Shown here: in pieces, positions 25,512 to 39,838 of the stretch
Layout: the number at the start of each line of letters is the position of its first letter
Position numbering within the stretch: position 1 is the stretch's first letter
NCBI GenBank assembly: GCA_029204225.1
Contig: MU831972.1
Span: 1-64,000, forward strand
From: Diphasiastrum complanatum
Taxonomy: Eukaryota; Streptophyta; Lycopodiopsida; Lycopodiales; Lycopodiaceae
Direction of reading: 5' to 3'
Length of the DNA stretch: 64,000 nt
Program-made: the position numbers and the translations under genes
Notes under the pieces: model-generated
The model's database searches: none
What the model saw: the letters and a program-made list of their open reading frames with translations, nothing else
What the model was told of the DNA's origin: nothing

Positions 25512-28193
25512 TGGCAAACATCAATGAGGCAATTTTGGGCGATGCAAGTAAACTTGATGGGGCTTCTAACTACAACATCTGAAAATTCAAAATGAAGAGC
25601 ATTTTGATGGAGAAAGAGCTATGGGAGATCGTAGCAGGTATTGAAGTTCGGCCAAATACCACTCCAGGTGATATGAGGGCCTTTGATAAAAAGGCGCAGA
25701 GAGCATTGTCCTTGATCAATATATCAGTGAAAGACCATGTGATCACTCATGTAAGTGATGCCACGATGGCTAGGGGAGCTTGGGAAGCTCTTATAATGCA
25801 ATTTCAAACTTGCAATCCAGATCGGGCCATGTTCTTGAAGTCAAGATTGAACGCAGTAAGGATGGAAGAAAGTGAATTCGTGGGATCTTTCTTCACCAGG
25901 ATAAAGGAGCTGAGAGATCAACTTGTGGCAATTGGAGAACCAATTAGGGAGACGTTGAATTGGAGAACCAATTAGGGAGACGTTGAATTGGTACATACCA
26001 TAATGAGCGGTGTCTTGGAAGGGCTACAGATGTTTGTGAGCGGCATTGCTTCGAGGGAGAGATTGCCTACTTTTGAAGACTTCCACGAAATCATGTTGCA
26101 GGAAGAGCAGCGTCGCGAAGTGGTGAAGTCAAGACAAACCCCATAGGAGGATCAAGCCTTGCTTGCTAAAGGCAAGCAGAAAGGATGGAAGAGGATTTCC
26201 AAGAAATCTAAGGATGATGATGACGAGGGAGAGTCGTCATCAAAAGGAAAAAAGAAGAAGAAAGGCAAATGTTACTATTGTCACAAACCGGGTCATTGGG
26301 AACGCGAGTGTTACAAGAAGAAAGCGGACATAAAGACGAGAAAAGTGACGCAACAAGGCAACATTGCCGAAGATGATGAGACGAGTGTTTTCTCATCAAC
26401 ATTGGCATCCCAGATTGATGATGGTGCCAGATGGTTCATCGATTCAGGTGCCACAAGGCATATGACCGAGAAACGTGATTGGTTTGAGAAATTCTCACCA
26501 ATCCATAATGGGCATAAGGTCACTCAAGCCAATGGGGAGGAATGCCAAATACAGGGTGTGGGCAATGTACTTGTGCAATTTCCTGATGGTAAAATCAAGA
26601 ACATCCCTAATGTGCTTTATCCCTAATTTGCTTTCTGTTGGAGTAATGGCTAATCAACATCTTAAGGTTGAATTTGTCAAGGATGGATGTCTTATGAGGG
26701 ATATGAACCACAATCACAAAGTGGTGGCGAAAGGTTATAGAGATAGTAACTGTGGCCTTTATAAATTGGATGCTGCAAAACTAGGAGAATATGGTTTGGC
26801 TATCTCAACAGCATCTCAATCTGAGTTGTGGCATAGAAGACTTGGTCATTTTAACTAGGGGAGCTTGAGATTGATGGCAAAGCTGAAGATGGTAATAGGG
26901 TTACCGGCATTGTAGGATGATCATCATGCAGTATGTGAAGGATGCGTCATGGGAAAGCATCACAGGGAGACATTCAAGAAAGGTGGAGCTGCAAGAGCTA
27001 AGAAACCGCTGGAATTTATTCACAGCGACCTGTGCGGCCCAATGAAGACCATGACTTTATTATTTTATGACTTTCATAGATGATTACTCTAGGAGGACAT
27101 GTATTTATTTTTTGAAGAAAAAATCTGATGCTTTTGCTCGCTTCAAGGAGTTCAAGACTTTGGTAGAGAGCCAACTGGATGCACGCATCAAAGTGCTAAG
27201 ATTTGATAGAGGGGGCAAATACAAATCTGATGATTTTGAGGACTTTTGCAAGGAACACGGCATCACAGTCACACACGCCGCATAGTAATGGTGTAGCTGA
27301 AAGGAAAAACAGGACTATTATGGAGAGTGCACGCTCCATGATGAGGCAAATGGGCTCGATCGATTCACTTTGGTTGGAAGCGTGCAGTGCGACAATGTTC
27401 TTGCAAAACATGAGTCCTACAGTTGCGGTTCCAAATGTGACTCCCAAAGAAGCATTTACAGGAATAAAGCCAAAAATCAACAAGTTTTGTGTCATTGGAT
27501 GTAAGGCCTATCTACATGTGCCAAAGGAAGAGCGAAAGAAACTTGATGCCAAAGCAATCAAGTGTATCTTCATCGGTTATGACGAGAGGATGAAGGCGTA
27601 CATGTGTTTTGATCCTGTAATGAACAAGATTCACATAAGTAAAGATGTGATCTTTGATGAGATGCATAGGTATGAAGATGAAGACCATGCAAACGGTGAA
27701 AGCATCAAAAGACTTCCCACAATTTTGGAAGAAAAAGATGAAGAAGATGCTCCACAAGATGATGCACGTGAAGATGATATTGAGAGGGCGAGTATGAAAG
27801 GACACCACCTATTCAAGAGCCTAGGGGGAGGTACTTGCCAATAGGAGCAATAAAGGAGAAACCGGTTGGAAGTAAGAGACATTACTTGGACACTCTTTTG
27901 AATACATACTCTCCACGTAGTGTATTACCTGAATCTAAGGTACCAAAATGGTATGAGAAGATCATGAAGGACGCAAAGCTAAATCAACCAGGATCTAGTA
28001 CACAAGGAGAAGTGAGAAGATCCACGCGAGAAAGGAAGTCTCCCGATCGTTATCATGTGAACTATGCCCTAATGAGTGACATTTTGAAGTGTCGAGAGCC
28101 ATCAACCTTTGATGAGGCAAAAGATCACAAAGAGTGGCAAAGGGCAATGGAAGAGGAGATAGAATCCATTAAAGCTTTAATCTTAACCTTACA
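25512..28193 (+). pseudogene. Element D (Ty1/copia) gag-protease-integrase and start of RT
   Basis: Gag starts MANINEAILGDASKLDG at 25512. TGA replaces the usual Trp in NYNIWKFKM (near 25580). Gag continues to KELRDQLVAIGEP, where a 28-bp tandem duplication (25931-25986) shifts the frame. The zinc knuckle CYYCHKPGHWEREC is at about 26270-26311 and the protease ARWFIDSGATRHM at about 26428-26466. Pre-integrase SELWHRRLGHFN follows near 26820, then integrase [47 protein letters not shown] and KCIFIGYDERMKAY. The frame ends near the RT start at HKEWQRAMEEEIESIKA and then breaks in ACCTTACAT at about 28193. The missing RT is found inverted at 43875-45195. Several stops and frameshifts make it non-functional. 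Confidence 0.88.
25931..25986 (+). repeat. 28-bp tandem duplication within element D gag
   Basis: The 28-bp unit beginning attggagaaccaattaggg occurs at 25931-25958 and again, identically, at 25959-25986. As 28 is not a multiple of three it breaks the gag frame. The perfect identity indicates a young event compared with the roughly 7% LTR divergence. Confidence 0.95.
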
Positions 28194-29470
28194 TCCAAAG
28201 ATGTCGGTATAGTCAGCCTAATCTTAGTTTGTGCACTAAGATCTGAAGTAGGTTGAATTATTGAAGGAATTTTGTTGATAAGAGTATATATGTGCACGAT
28301 TAATCTTGTGTGGATCTGCTATGTATTCCTGGTTGCTAAGTTTATCTGGTGCACTTAACCTAGTTGATGAACATAGACATATAATCAAGTATTATGTTTG
28401 GCAATTACTTGCAGAGTTAACAGATCTGTTCTGATAGATCTATTGGTTAACTTAAAAGTGATTTGGATATGGATCTAAATGTGGTGTTATACTAGTATAA
28501 ATAAGATTTGCACCTAGGCATTTAAGATTTCTAAATCATGGGCAATTAACTTGAGTAGTTGATTTACTCCTGTGGAAGTTAATTGGTAAAACAAATAGTG
28601 TGAAGAGAATTCACCAGAAACTGTTTGTTTTGTGTGTATTGCTTGTAAGACACATAATTAAGGAGTCATTTGGATTCATTAGAAAATTATGTGCATAGGA
28701 TACTGATTTCTTGGATGAGTATACTCAGTTGAGAAATAGACTTGATTCATTAGTGATAGTATCTTAGTGAGCTCAATTGGATACCGGATCCTAATGGTGA
28801 ATGGTAAACTAAATTTTGGGAATTCAGCAGAACTATGTAATCTCTAGATGTTGTTCTAGGAGATTGTATAAATTTTATATTGTTAACGATGAATGTTATA
28901 ATTGTCTTTAATTACTTGGTTGATTGTTGGCTGTTATTTGAACTCTAAATTCCTTTACTCCAGTGCATACTTGAGATTGTATGGATCTCACAGGCATTTT
29001 CATTAAGTAATTGTTTACTTATGAGGAATTCGCTTACCTTACAAATTGTAGTCTATAAGTGCTTGTGTACTAAGTTCAGTGTTTATCTCCAGATTTATAG
29101 GAGACAGATAAATCTATTAAGATGCTGATAGATGCTGATTTCTTGCATATGATGCTAGAAATGGGGCTGTTAACTCATTCGAGTAACTGCAGTACTCTGG
29201 TTTGGGTTATGATTGTCTGAGACTTGATGGATCTCCTAGAGATTTTAGATGATTGAATTGTGGTATTTTAGAAAATTTTGGATATTCTAAGAATACTAGT
29301 ATCAAGAGGCCTTATTTTCTACTTGATATTGACATGGAATTTCTTTAGCTTTTGGATTTGATCTCTGAAATAAAGAAGTTAATTCACCTAGTATTTCATG
29401 TAATTGCGATTACATGAAGGTGATGAGTATTTCTTTTGGATAAGATTTATCCATTTGGAAGATTTATAGC
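28194..29470. other. AT-rich DNA inside the inverted block, no recognisable gene
   Basis: No protein similarity. By position it may be the untranslated 3' part of the gypsy element whose end is at 29474-30292. Confidence 0.4.
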
Positions 29471-29473
29471 TTA

Positions 29474-29692
29474 GTGTATCTTTTGGAATTTGAATTAGTA
29501 TTCATGAGTAGAGGCAAGCAAGCTAAATATTGTTGCATCTCTGAGTGCTTATTCAGATGGAAAGATCGGACTAAGAATAATGATTTATGGGAAAGATTTG
29601 AAAGCTTAAGGAATAGTTTCATGTTTTCTTTTTTCCGTTCTGAGGACAGAACCTGTTTAAGGGAGGAAGAATGTTATGGCCATATTCGGTAA
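29474..29692 (+). pseudogene. Possible Ty3/gypsy chromodomain tail and polypurine tract
   Basis: The frame contains CLFRWKDRTKNNDLWERF and, closer to its end, RSEDRTCLREEECYG. This resembles the RWK...W...L...F..ED pattern of the C-terminal chromodomain and tail of chromovirus integrases. It is followed by the purine run AAGGGAGGAAGAA (about 29659-29671), a typical gypsy polypurine tract, abutting a TGTTATGG start. Upstream integrase was not recognised. Confidence 0.5.
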
Positions 29693-30292
29693 AGGACCTG
29701 AAATAGTCCTAAGATGGTAGACCGGCCCTCCAGTATTCAAGATTATTGGTCATGCCTAGATTTTATTCCAAGTTGAGGCCTGTTGGTGACTAATAACCTT
29801 GAGAGGACCCAGACACTCTAATTGAGACATATGGAGTAGTGCATGTACGTGTGACTGATATAGGCAGGAGGTATACATGTAGATCTGTGACCTATTTATA
29901 GTTGACCTGCATGGGAATTGCATGTGCTCATGCACTGGATCCTACTCTCTATATATTGAGGTAGTTATTATTCTGTCTATGACTTGGTCTAGGTTACCTG
30001 ATGAGCTCTTCTCCTCTTGCTGTCACATTGGCATGGCTTGGGGGCTAGATCCAAGAGGATTCTTTAGGAGGGATCTAGGTTTGGTTGGGTGGTTTTGCTC
30101 CACAGTCTCTCTTGTGTTTTCCTATCCTCATCTTAGGGGATTGTCCCTAGTGGTCTTTACAGAGAGAGTGGGAGTGGGAGTGGGAAACTCTATTTCCCTC
30201 CAAATTATTTTAAACGGACCAAACCATTTCAAATATTTGTGGGAAACCTTCCAAGTAAAAAATGGAACTCCATCATATGCAAGGGTACAACA
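29672..30292 (+). mobile_element. Probable Ty3/gypsy 3' LTR
   Basis: The start TGTTATGG at 29672 follows a polypurine tract directly. A CTATTTATAG TATA-like motif lies near 29890. The right end at 30292 (GGTACAACA) is chosen only because it ends in CA and matches the TGTT start; no second LTR is present to confirm it. Confidence 0.4.
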
Positions 30293-30404
30293 ATAAAAAC
30301 CTTGTAAGTATGAAGCAGCGGTACATCAGTATCTGTCCACGCTTTCTGTTTAATGTAGTAGGATAAGAATGAACAAAGGAGCATCCATGAGAGAGAGAGA
30401 GAGA

Positions 30405-32301
<1,897 letters not shown>

Positions 32302-32329
32302 CCACCAACCATACCCACAACTAGCAAAG

Positions 32330-32378
32330 TCTCTCAGGGGGCAGTTAGCACCCCTGAGATGGAGTGCTAACTGCCCAC
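32330..32378. repeat. Short inverted repeat next to the GA array
   Basis: GGGCAGTTAGCACCC is followed after a few bases by GGAGTGCTAACTGCCC, forming a hairpin with arms of about 13 bp immediately right of the (GA)n tract. Confidence 0.7.
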
Positions 32379-32593
32379 CAAAAGAAATTTAGCATTTTTT
32401 GGTAAAGTAAACTTGAGTCCAGGGAACAAATTGTGTAAGAATAGGTTGTTTATAATCTCATATAATCTTCCTCCCATGAAGCCATTACTTCAAAAAGCAA
32501 GAACAATGTTTCTGACCTCATCCAGAAAAGTATCTCGTTCGCTACAACAATACATGGCAGCAATAATTTGAGCGATAATAACTTTATATGAGC

Positions 32594-34699
32594 TCATAAT
32601 CGCCTATTGGCAGTTAAGTGTATATACTGGAAAAACGAAAATGGAAGTTCCCTTCGCTTGTCAAATTTTTTCATCTGAAATTTACCTGAAAGAGAATCAA
32701 AGGTTGTGGTAATATTCAAAAAATTGACCGTATTCGTCCAATTACGCTCATCAATGGCATTTGTAAGTTTTTTATTCATAATACTTTTTCCATGTAGCCA
32801 CTTGGTATTTTTCAAAAAGTTTGTTACAACAACTTTGCAAATCAGGGCATGTTCCATAACAGTCTCATGATCAATATTTTGATAAGTAGGTAAAAAACTT
32901 GCCAATTCAAACCATCCACGATAAAGTTCTAAAGCTACCTCATTTATATTAGACTGGCGCAATGGGATGTGATTAAGTCCTTTGTTCAAGTCATTCTTTG
33001 AAACTTTGCTTCTGATAATTCCAGTATCCATCGAGACAACATGCCCAAAAATTTTCGAAATGGACTCTTTAAAACGTTTATTGTAAGCGCAAGTACAAGG
33101 TGGAATGTTGTCAACATCGAAATCACAGAAAACTTAAAAGGGTTTATACCGTTCATGCTTCAAATGTGGAAAGTAAGACCAACCAAACACGATCAGCCCA
33201 AAAGTCTCATCAATATGACCAAAAATCTGAAATAAGGTTTCAGCATATAGTTGTTTAACATCAATCCTCTCAAAAGCATCTGTTAGAATAACGTAAATGC
33301 AAAAAAAAACTTCCCTTTGTCTCTTTTAACCACTAGTCGTTGTCTACTAGTATTCTGACCTCCAATATCCTTGTTTCTTCTAAGTCCTCCTACACATGGA
33401 TTAATCACGGTAAAACTTTAGCTTTCTGGTAGGAAGATCTCTCTTTCCACCACTACTTTGCCCCTCTTTGCCTTTGTTTGGAAAATACTTTCTTTTCCTG
33501 TTATTGCCACTGCCTGATGTGATTGAGCTTGGATTGTTCAAATTGAAGGAACCCATTTTTTTGCTAGTATTCTGGAAGTATTTGTCTTGCAAAGTAGAAA
33601 AGCTAGGTTTTTTTTTTTCTCAAACGTTTTCAGCATCGCCAAGGTGTGCAAGGAGTTTAGCAGTAGAGTTTATGGAAAGTTCAATGGCAGCATCAATCAT
33701 GTATTGTCAGATATACAGAAAGACAATGTGGGACTTGACAACCTCTCTAGTAGGTTTATGCAACCAAAGGAAGAAGGCATTAAGCTGATTTTGCAGAGAC
33801 GTACAAGGAAAGAAAATGGAAAGATGATTCATTATATACCATATAGAGTGATCAAACCATATAATAGAAGAATTGTTTTTGCACTTATCACTGCATCTGC
33901 ACTTAAAGAAGGGTCTTTTCTAGTTCCAGATTCTAGCTTGATGAAGGTTCATTCTGTTAAAACCGGTGTCAAAATGGCCTCTAGTTCTAGCCCAGGTCTG
34001 CTTAGAAGGACATCTTGAAGGTCCAAATCTGCTCATCTTGATAACAATATCAAAGGCAATAGGAGTATCAAAAGAAGGGCTCTTATGCAAAGTAGCAAGC
34101 TTGCATGCTTGGACTTCTTCATCAGTGAGATGAGCAAGAGCGATCCAGAGCTCAATATAATTAGGTGCTAGGAAGTTGACAGAAGGAAGGCCCCAAAGTT
34201 TATAAGCAGTTTTTGCAGATTTAAACTCAATGACACGACTAGGTACCAATGGTACTTGGTAGCTATTGGCTTGACAAAATTCAAAGGCAGATTGATTTCC
34301 CACATCACAGATTTCTTGAGAGAAAGACTCTAACTGAAAAGCATTGTCTTCATCAAGGTCTTCGGTAAAAAACAATGGGTGAGGTGAAGTAGGAGCAGTA
34401 GAAGGGACAGGAGTATCAATAGAGGAGTCACCATTTTCTTTTTCCAGACAAGCAAATACTTTCCAAACATGTGTATTACGGAATTTTTCCTCACTAGTAA
34501 TTCGTTCAGCATAGTTTGAAAGTTCCATATAATTTTTTTCAACCATGCTGAGGGATTCCTTCTTTTTAATAAAATTCGTATAAATTCTGATCCAATCCAT
34601 GATGCACTTCAAATCAACAAGGCAAAGAATTTTATCATTCGGGAACAAAAGGACTAGGAGGAGGAAGGGGCTCCCCATAGCCAAGAGTGACCACATCAT
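32594..34699 (-). pseudogene. Unassigned retroelement-like minus-strand segment (possible Penelope-like N-terminal region)
   Basis: Three minus-strand frames follow each other. 34699-33920 is open for 259 codons with no recognised domain. 33592-33401 is short and very basic (KRKYFPNKGKEGQ, KRDLPTRKLKF). The third, about 33130 to 32594, contains CDFDVDNIPPCTCAYNKRF, then GHVVSMDTGIIRSKV, then LNKGLNHIPLRQSNI. The CxC...GHV..D..II...L..GL.HIPLR pattern recalls, from memory, the region N-terminal to the RT in some Penelope-like retroelements; I cannot verify this here. The RT itself is missing, as a (GA)n tract lies where it should follow. Flanking direct repeats X fit a terminal-repeat element. 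A plus-strand open frame at 33587-34018 overlaps and cannot be excluded as the real one locally. Confidence 0.4.
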
Positions 34700-34819
34700 G
34701 AAATCATCATGTGGACTACATCATACAACAGACCTTGTTAGCCATAAAATACAAGTAAAGGTAAAGGTTTGGTGCTACCCCGACCAAAGGGTAGCCGGGG
34801 TGGCATCAGAGATGCTAGA

Positions 34820-35510
34820 GAGAGAGTAACAAAATTTTACATAGTCCCTCTTGACAAGTCAAGACCAAACCCTTTGAACCCTTCAATTTATAGCATAACA
34901 GGTAAAAATACAGCTGTATAAAGTTTAACAATACAGAGTACCATAAAGCGAAGCAAGTTTTAAGACACCCAGCTGTTACCTGCCACCATCCCACACAACA
35001 AAACTGCACAAGTTAGTCGCGTTCATCTTTAGCATGCATGCTTCCTTATCAGTGAGCTACAATTCAAAACGCTCTCACCTTTGTTTGCAATACGATCATT
35101 CTTCCAATAGCATCCATGAACATTCTCTTCAATCACAGTCATCGTACGGTAGAGCACCGGGAAAGCAAGAATGAGGGAGAGAGAGAGAGAGAGCAAGACA
35201 ACATGAGGAAAAGTGAATAGGGTTGTGTGAATTCCCTCTTTATAGCACCAGAGGACACTTAGGTGTACTAAGTGCAAATTGCTGCACATCGTTAGATTGA
35301 CTGTCCATAATGTACATAGATCCTAGCCATTGAAAGATTTACCACTTTCCCACCATTTTTTTAAAAAAACTTTTTCTGGTAAGTGGGGTCTTTTATCATA
35401 GTAAGACATTTTTTTGCCACCACTAGCAAATAAGGTTAGTATGTGACGTTTACATTCCACATAGGTTTGCGAAGCGAATAAAGTGATATACGTACGTAAC
35501 AGAGCCCATG
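34820..35510. repeat. Direct repeat X, copy 2 (short form)
   Basis: Same sequence as copy 1 with the 30590-31545 part deleted. It starts after GAGAGAGAGTAAC and ends at a short (GA)n at 35511-35525. Confidence 0.8.
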
Positions 35511-36507
35511 AGAGAGAGAGAGAGAGGAGTAAATGCCATTAAAATTATCACCACTACACCCATGAGCACCACCACGTTCAGCTTTTTATCGAAGCTTGCA
35601 TGAGAGTACAATGCTTCCATGATAGTGGATCTGTCCTCAAAAAAGGCTTGTCACAGTCTCTGTGACAACTTTCAAGTTCTCTTATCCACTTTGTAAGGCC
35701 CGGTTGCTGGTTTGGAAAGGCTCTCCACTTGAAAATGTAGGGAAAGGCTCACAAGTGCCATTCAATGCACAGTGTGTTAGTGGGGCGGGAAGGCAGAGAG
35801 GAGAGAGAGGGAGTGTGTGTGTGTGTGTGTGTGTTTAGGGTTTAAGAAAAGGGATATTAAAAGAGAATGAAAACTCTTTAGAGCAATATGAAAATAATTA
35901 AATTAAATCTTTCATTGTCATTTAGCATAACTGTTTGCTCGTTATCATAGAATGAAAGTGCTCTAAAAGAAACATGAATTTTCGATATGAACACAAAAGC
36001 AAGCAAGGAGCACACAAATTTAAGCAGGCACTGCAAGCACACTATAGTGTTTGCAAACAATATATCCACTTCAAAATAATGATTAGAAATTTCAATGCCA
36101 GTCTAGTAAGCTTTGAAAATCAAGCCTTTATGAAGAGTAATTTCTAAGTTACAGTTGTCCACTCAAGTTTGAGTATAGAGAGGAATGAGGATAGCAAAAT
36201 GTAAACTTCAAATTTAATGACATAGAATGTTGTAGTGCAGAATTCTACCTAGTTCTTATTTTATGCACTACCTAGTTCTTACACAAAAATTAAAAAAGCC
36301 CTCAGAGTACTACACGTTTTATGAGCTCCAGGACAAATGTATAGTTAAGGATGACATTGGAGATAATGATACTATTTTGTGTGTATGTGTGTTTTAGAGA
36401 GAGAGAGGTGGGGGGGCAAGCAAGGAGATAGATAGAGAGACATTGCTTTCGTGGATTATTGAATTTGAGGCTTGAGAAATACATTCATCAAAGAATTATC
36501 AAGAGGG

Positions 36508-36634
36508 TGTTGTAGAGGCATTGAAGATCATGGCATAATCTCTTTGGATGAGGTTAGAGATTCTGGTTTTAGGTTGTTGTAGAGGCATTGAAGATCATGG
36601 CATAATCTCTTTGGATGAGGTTAGAGATTTTGGT
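36508..36634 (+). repeat. Tandem duplication, period 67 bp
   Basis: The unit beginning TGTTGTAGAGGCATTGAAG occurs at 36508 and again at 36575, nearly identical. A short frame runs through both copies, but 67 is not a multiple of three, so it is unlikely to encode protein repeats. Confidence 0.9.
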
Positions 36635-38109
36635 TTTCGTAGTGACGGCCACCTTGCACCCATAGCAAAGCGTAGCTTCCCACTAGATCCATTAGAGGAC
36701 TTTTGTGTGAAGGACGACACCCACAAGCTCCACGTGAATGGATTTCCATGAAAAGATCCTACTCAAGTGCAAGCATCAGACTTCGCATCTAATTCTCTAA
36801 AGAATCCCAGAATACATCCAATGCACTCGACGTGGACGTCCTCGTCCTCGCCTTTGAGCCATTCATCTTCCCTAGAGGCCTCGTGCATTTCCAGCTCCAG
36901 CATTTCAGCTACGGCATAGTTGTGGCTTTCTCTCCTTCAACAGTCAAAATCCAAGCACCTCACAATAGACTGCCGCTCAGGTGTAGGGAGATGGAGAGAG
37001 CAGGGAGAGACTGCTTGAGCGTAGATCCATGAGCAGCGAGCACCATAGCGAGAGAGCGATCAAACTGTGGTTTGTTGACATTGGCATAAGCTCGCCACAG
37101 GGAACGATCAAACCGGCACCAGCTACCATGAGTAATGCGTACTAGCAAGCCTAAGAAGGAACTTCCCTAATTTTAAGGACAAAATTTGAATAAGGAGAAA
37201 AAATGACATGCCCACATATTGGACTAATCTTGAATTATATATCTCATAAGGAGGTTAGTAGGCCCATCTCAACCCATAAGTTAATTATGATTATGAGGGG
37301 TTCCTATGAACTCCAAAGAAAGGTTTCTTCTAGATTTAAGACCACAAAACGTGAAGTTGGCTTGCATGCAAATTTACTTTTAAAATTTACTCATTTTTTT
37401 CTAGAAGTAAATGAATTCCAAAAAACTTCAAGTACATGAATGGAAAATAAAAAGACTAACAACAATTCATTCACATCAAGCATCCACATGATACATGATG
37501 AGAGATCAAGATGAGGACCCCGAAAGAAGAATCTTTACTTATGCAAGACCAATTGGCAAAATCCAATTACAGATACATCAATGGAGTGTTCTCACACACT
37601 TTATGAGAAATGGCAATCCTTAAAAAGTGAACAAAATGATATGGGAATCAAAAGACAACTTTTTCTTGATCCAAGTTTAAAAATCTCAAAACTAGACTTT
37701 TAGAACAAAGAAACTAGTCACATAATCATTGGATTTGCTTACATGCAAAGGTGAATGACTCTAAAAGACTGACACGCAAAGGGGATGAAATGCAGATCAT
37801 ATGCAATTGCATGCATGCAACCGGTGTTGTGATTCTTGTCCCAATATGGAAGTTTCTTGATCATGCAAGCTTGCGGATGGATCTAAACTAATGGTAGGTT
37901 TATTGCATGTGTGAAAATGGTCTCTAGTTGTTGGAAAATGAAGGGTAGGAGGCTGAGTTATAGAGAGAAAAAAAGAGAGCTGCTGGTGTATATGCAAGAG
38001 AGAGCATTAGCATTTTTGGTGAGAAAGAGAATAAAGGGTAAAAAGGGGATTTGTGATAGATGAATATGGATGAAAGAGAGAATGAGAGGAAGGGGAAAGA
38101 GAAGAGACA

Positions 38110-38114
<5 letters not shown>

Positions 38115-38150
<36 letters not shown>

Positions 38151-38157
38151 CGCGCGT
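38115..38157. repeat. Alternating purine-pyrimidine tract (GT)n(GC)n
   Basis: GT repeats run into GCGCGCGCGTGCGCGCG. Such tracts favour the Z-DNA form. No gene is adjacent. Confidence 0.9.
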
Positions 38158-38758
38158 GGGCATTTTTGCCTCTACAATTTACAGGCCCTCATGAAATTAA
38201 AAATCATAATTAATGGTTAGAGGACTAAAACTCAAGATGGTGGATTGGTATGAATCTAACAATGACTCATAGGAAAAGTGGATGAGGTGGTCCAGTTAGG
38301 CCGCCGATGTGTCCAGTGACGTGGCATAGTTCACTACTAGTGGTAAAGGGGCCTTGGAGAGTATAAGTATACTCATATGGCTCTCACTAGGGCATGCTTG
38401 ATTTTGGTTATTGTAGCTACATGTTGCTGGTGTGATCCCTCTCTCCTATTTTATTTATATGGTTCATAGCTTGAAGGCTAGATCCTATCAATATAGGTTG
38501 CTTTATCCACCATCCGATTCCCTTTGTTTCCTTTGTGTAGTTGCCTAGTCTTGAATCCTTGAAGGAGGACTTGAAACTAGTAGTGGAAAGGCATAAGCCA
38601 ACAACCACAAAAGACAGATGGCCAATTGCCAAAATTCATTGGACCCCAAACATCACTAGGCTATTGCCCATGACTAAATTGCATAAATAAAATTAACCTA
38701 AAGTACTAGAAAAAGACCAAATTGCCTATTATATTCTAGAATGTAATTAGGCATGTCA

Positions 38759-39584
38759 ATAATTGCTGATTTCACATGTGTGGACTGTCCACAACATGTA
38801 CTTGTGATCTCCTAAGGTGTGTTGATGCACCAAGATCAAGACTAGATTGAGATTCAAGATCTATCTTTGATTCTATGCAAAAACACACTACTACATGCAT
38901 TCAATCACTTCCAACTCTCACTCACACATGTGGGAAGTGTTCCAAAAATAATCTAAGTAAAAACAAGCTGCTCTCCTCGGGTAGAGAGAGAAGATCATCA
39001 TGAACTCTCGGGTAGAGAGAGAAAGCTAGAAAACCGATTACTCACAAAATCCACTCAATCTCAAAATCAATTAGATCTAAATGAGAAGTACAATGATACT
39101 AATAGATCCATGAGCTACCACAATGCCCAATCATGATTGGACCACACTTTTGCCACCTCTTAATCCTATTGGACCATTGATCCATTCACCTCTAAATTCT
39201 ATTGGACCATTTTCAAGCATATCTCAAATTCTATTGGACCACTCATGGTTCCACCTCTAAATCCTATTGAACCTCTTAAGCTTCATCAAACAAAAGCATT
39301 ACACTTGTCTACACTCTAATTGGCTCGAGTTTAGCCTCCTACTCTATTTTGACTCAATAGTCACATTACAATTGGAAATGGATAATTTGCCATCTATGCC
39401 AAATTTGACCCTATCAACATCCTACACCTAGATGCTTGATACAAAAAACATAAGACCCCTATATCTAACATTTTTAATTTCATTCACAATTCACCACACG
39501 TGGGAACATCCTCCACACATGTGAGATTCACTTACAAACTTCTTTCATAAAAATACCAAGCTAGATTTTTGCCAATTTCTCACA
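38759..39584 (-). mobile_element. Element E 3' LTR (821 bp, inverted) with target duplication
   Basis: On the minus strand the LTR runs from TGTGAGAAATTGG (39584) to a CA end at 38764. It is preceded by the polypurine tract AGGAGGAG (about 39585-39592), which marks it as the 3' LTR of a minus-strand element. Next to its outer end is ataat (38759-38763), the reverse complement of ATTAT found beside the E 5' LTR at 23548-23552. Confidence 0.88.
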
Positions 39585-39838
39585 CTCCTCCTAAAAAATA
39601 GCTTGGAAAGGTACTAGATCACTTGAGAAGTTTGTAAATCTTTTTGAGTGGATTCTTTGGTATGCATAAGAAGTGAAGATCAGCCAAGGGATCCATCATA
39701 GCAGCACCCTCACCATATCCATGATAAGATCTATTTGGTAGAGATCTCTTGCCAATGCCTTTGAAGAGTGCTCCACCAATATGCCACTATGATCATGGGC
39801 TTCCTCCATGCTTGATGATGATCTTTGCTTTGAAAGTT

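Larger units (their letters stand above)
35526..38758. other. Non-coding DNA that was originally the right flank of element E
   Basis: No confident gene. It contains a (GT)n tract at about 35811-35833, a tandem duplication at 36508-36634, a frame at 36548-36751 through that duplication of unknown meaning, and an alternating purine-pyrimidine tract near 38115-38157. On the deduced ancestral map, this DNA read in reverse lay beyond the E 3' target duplication. Confidence 0.45.
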
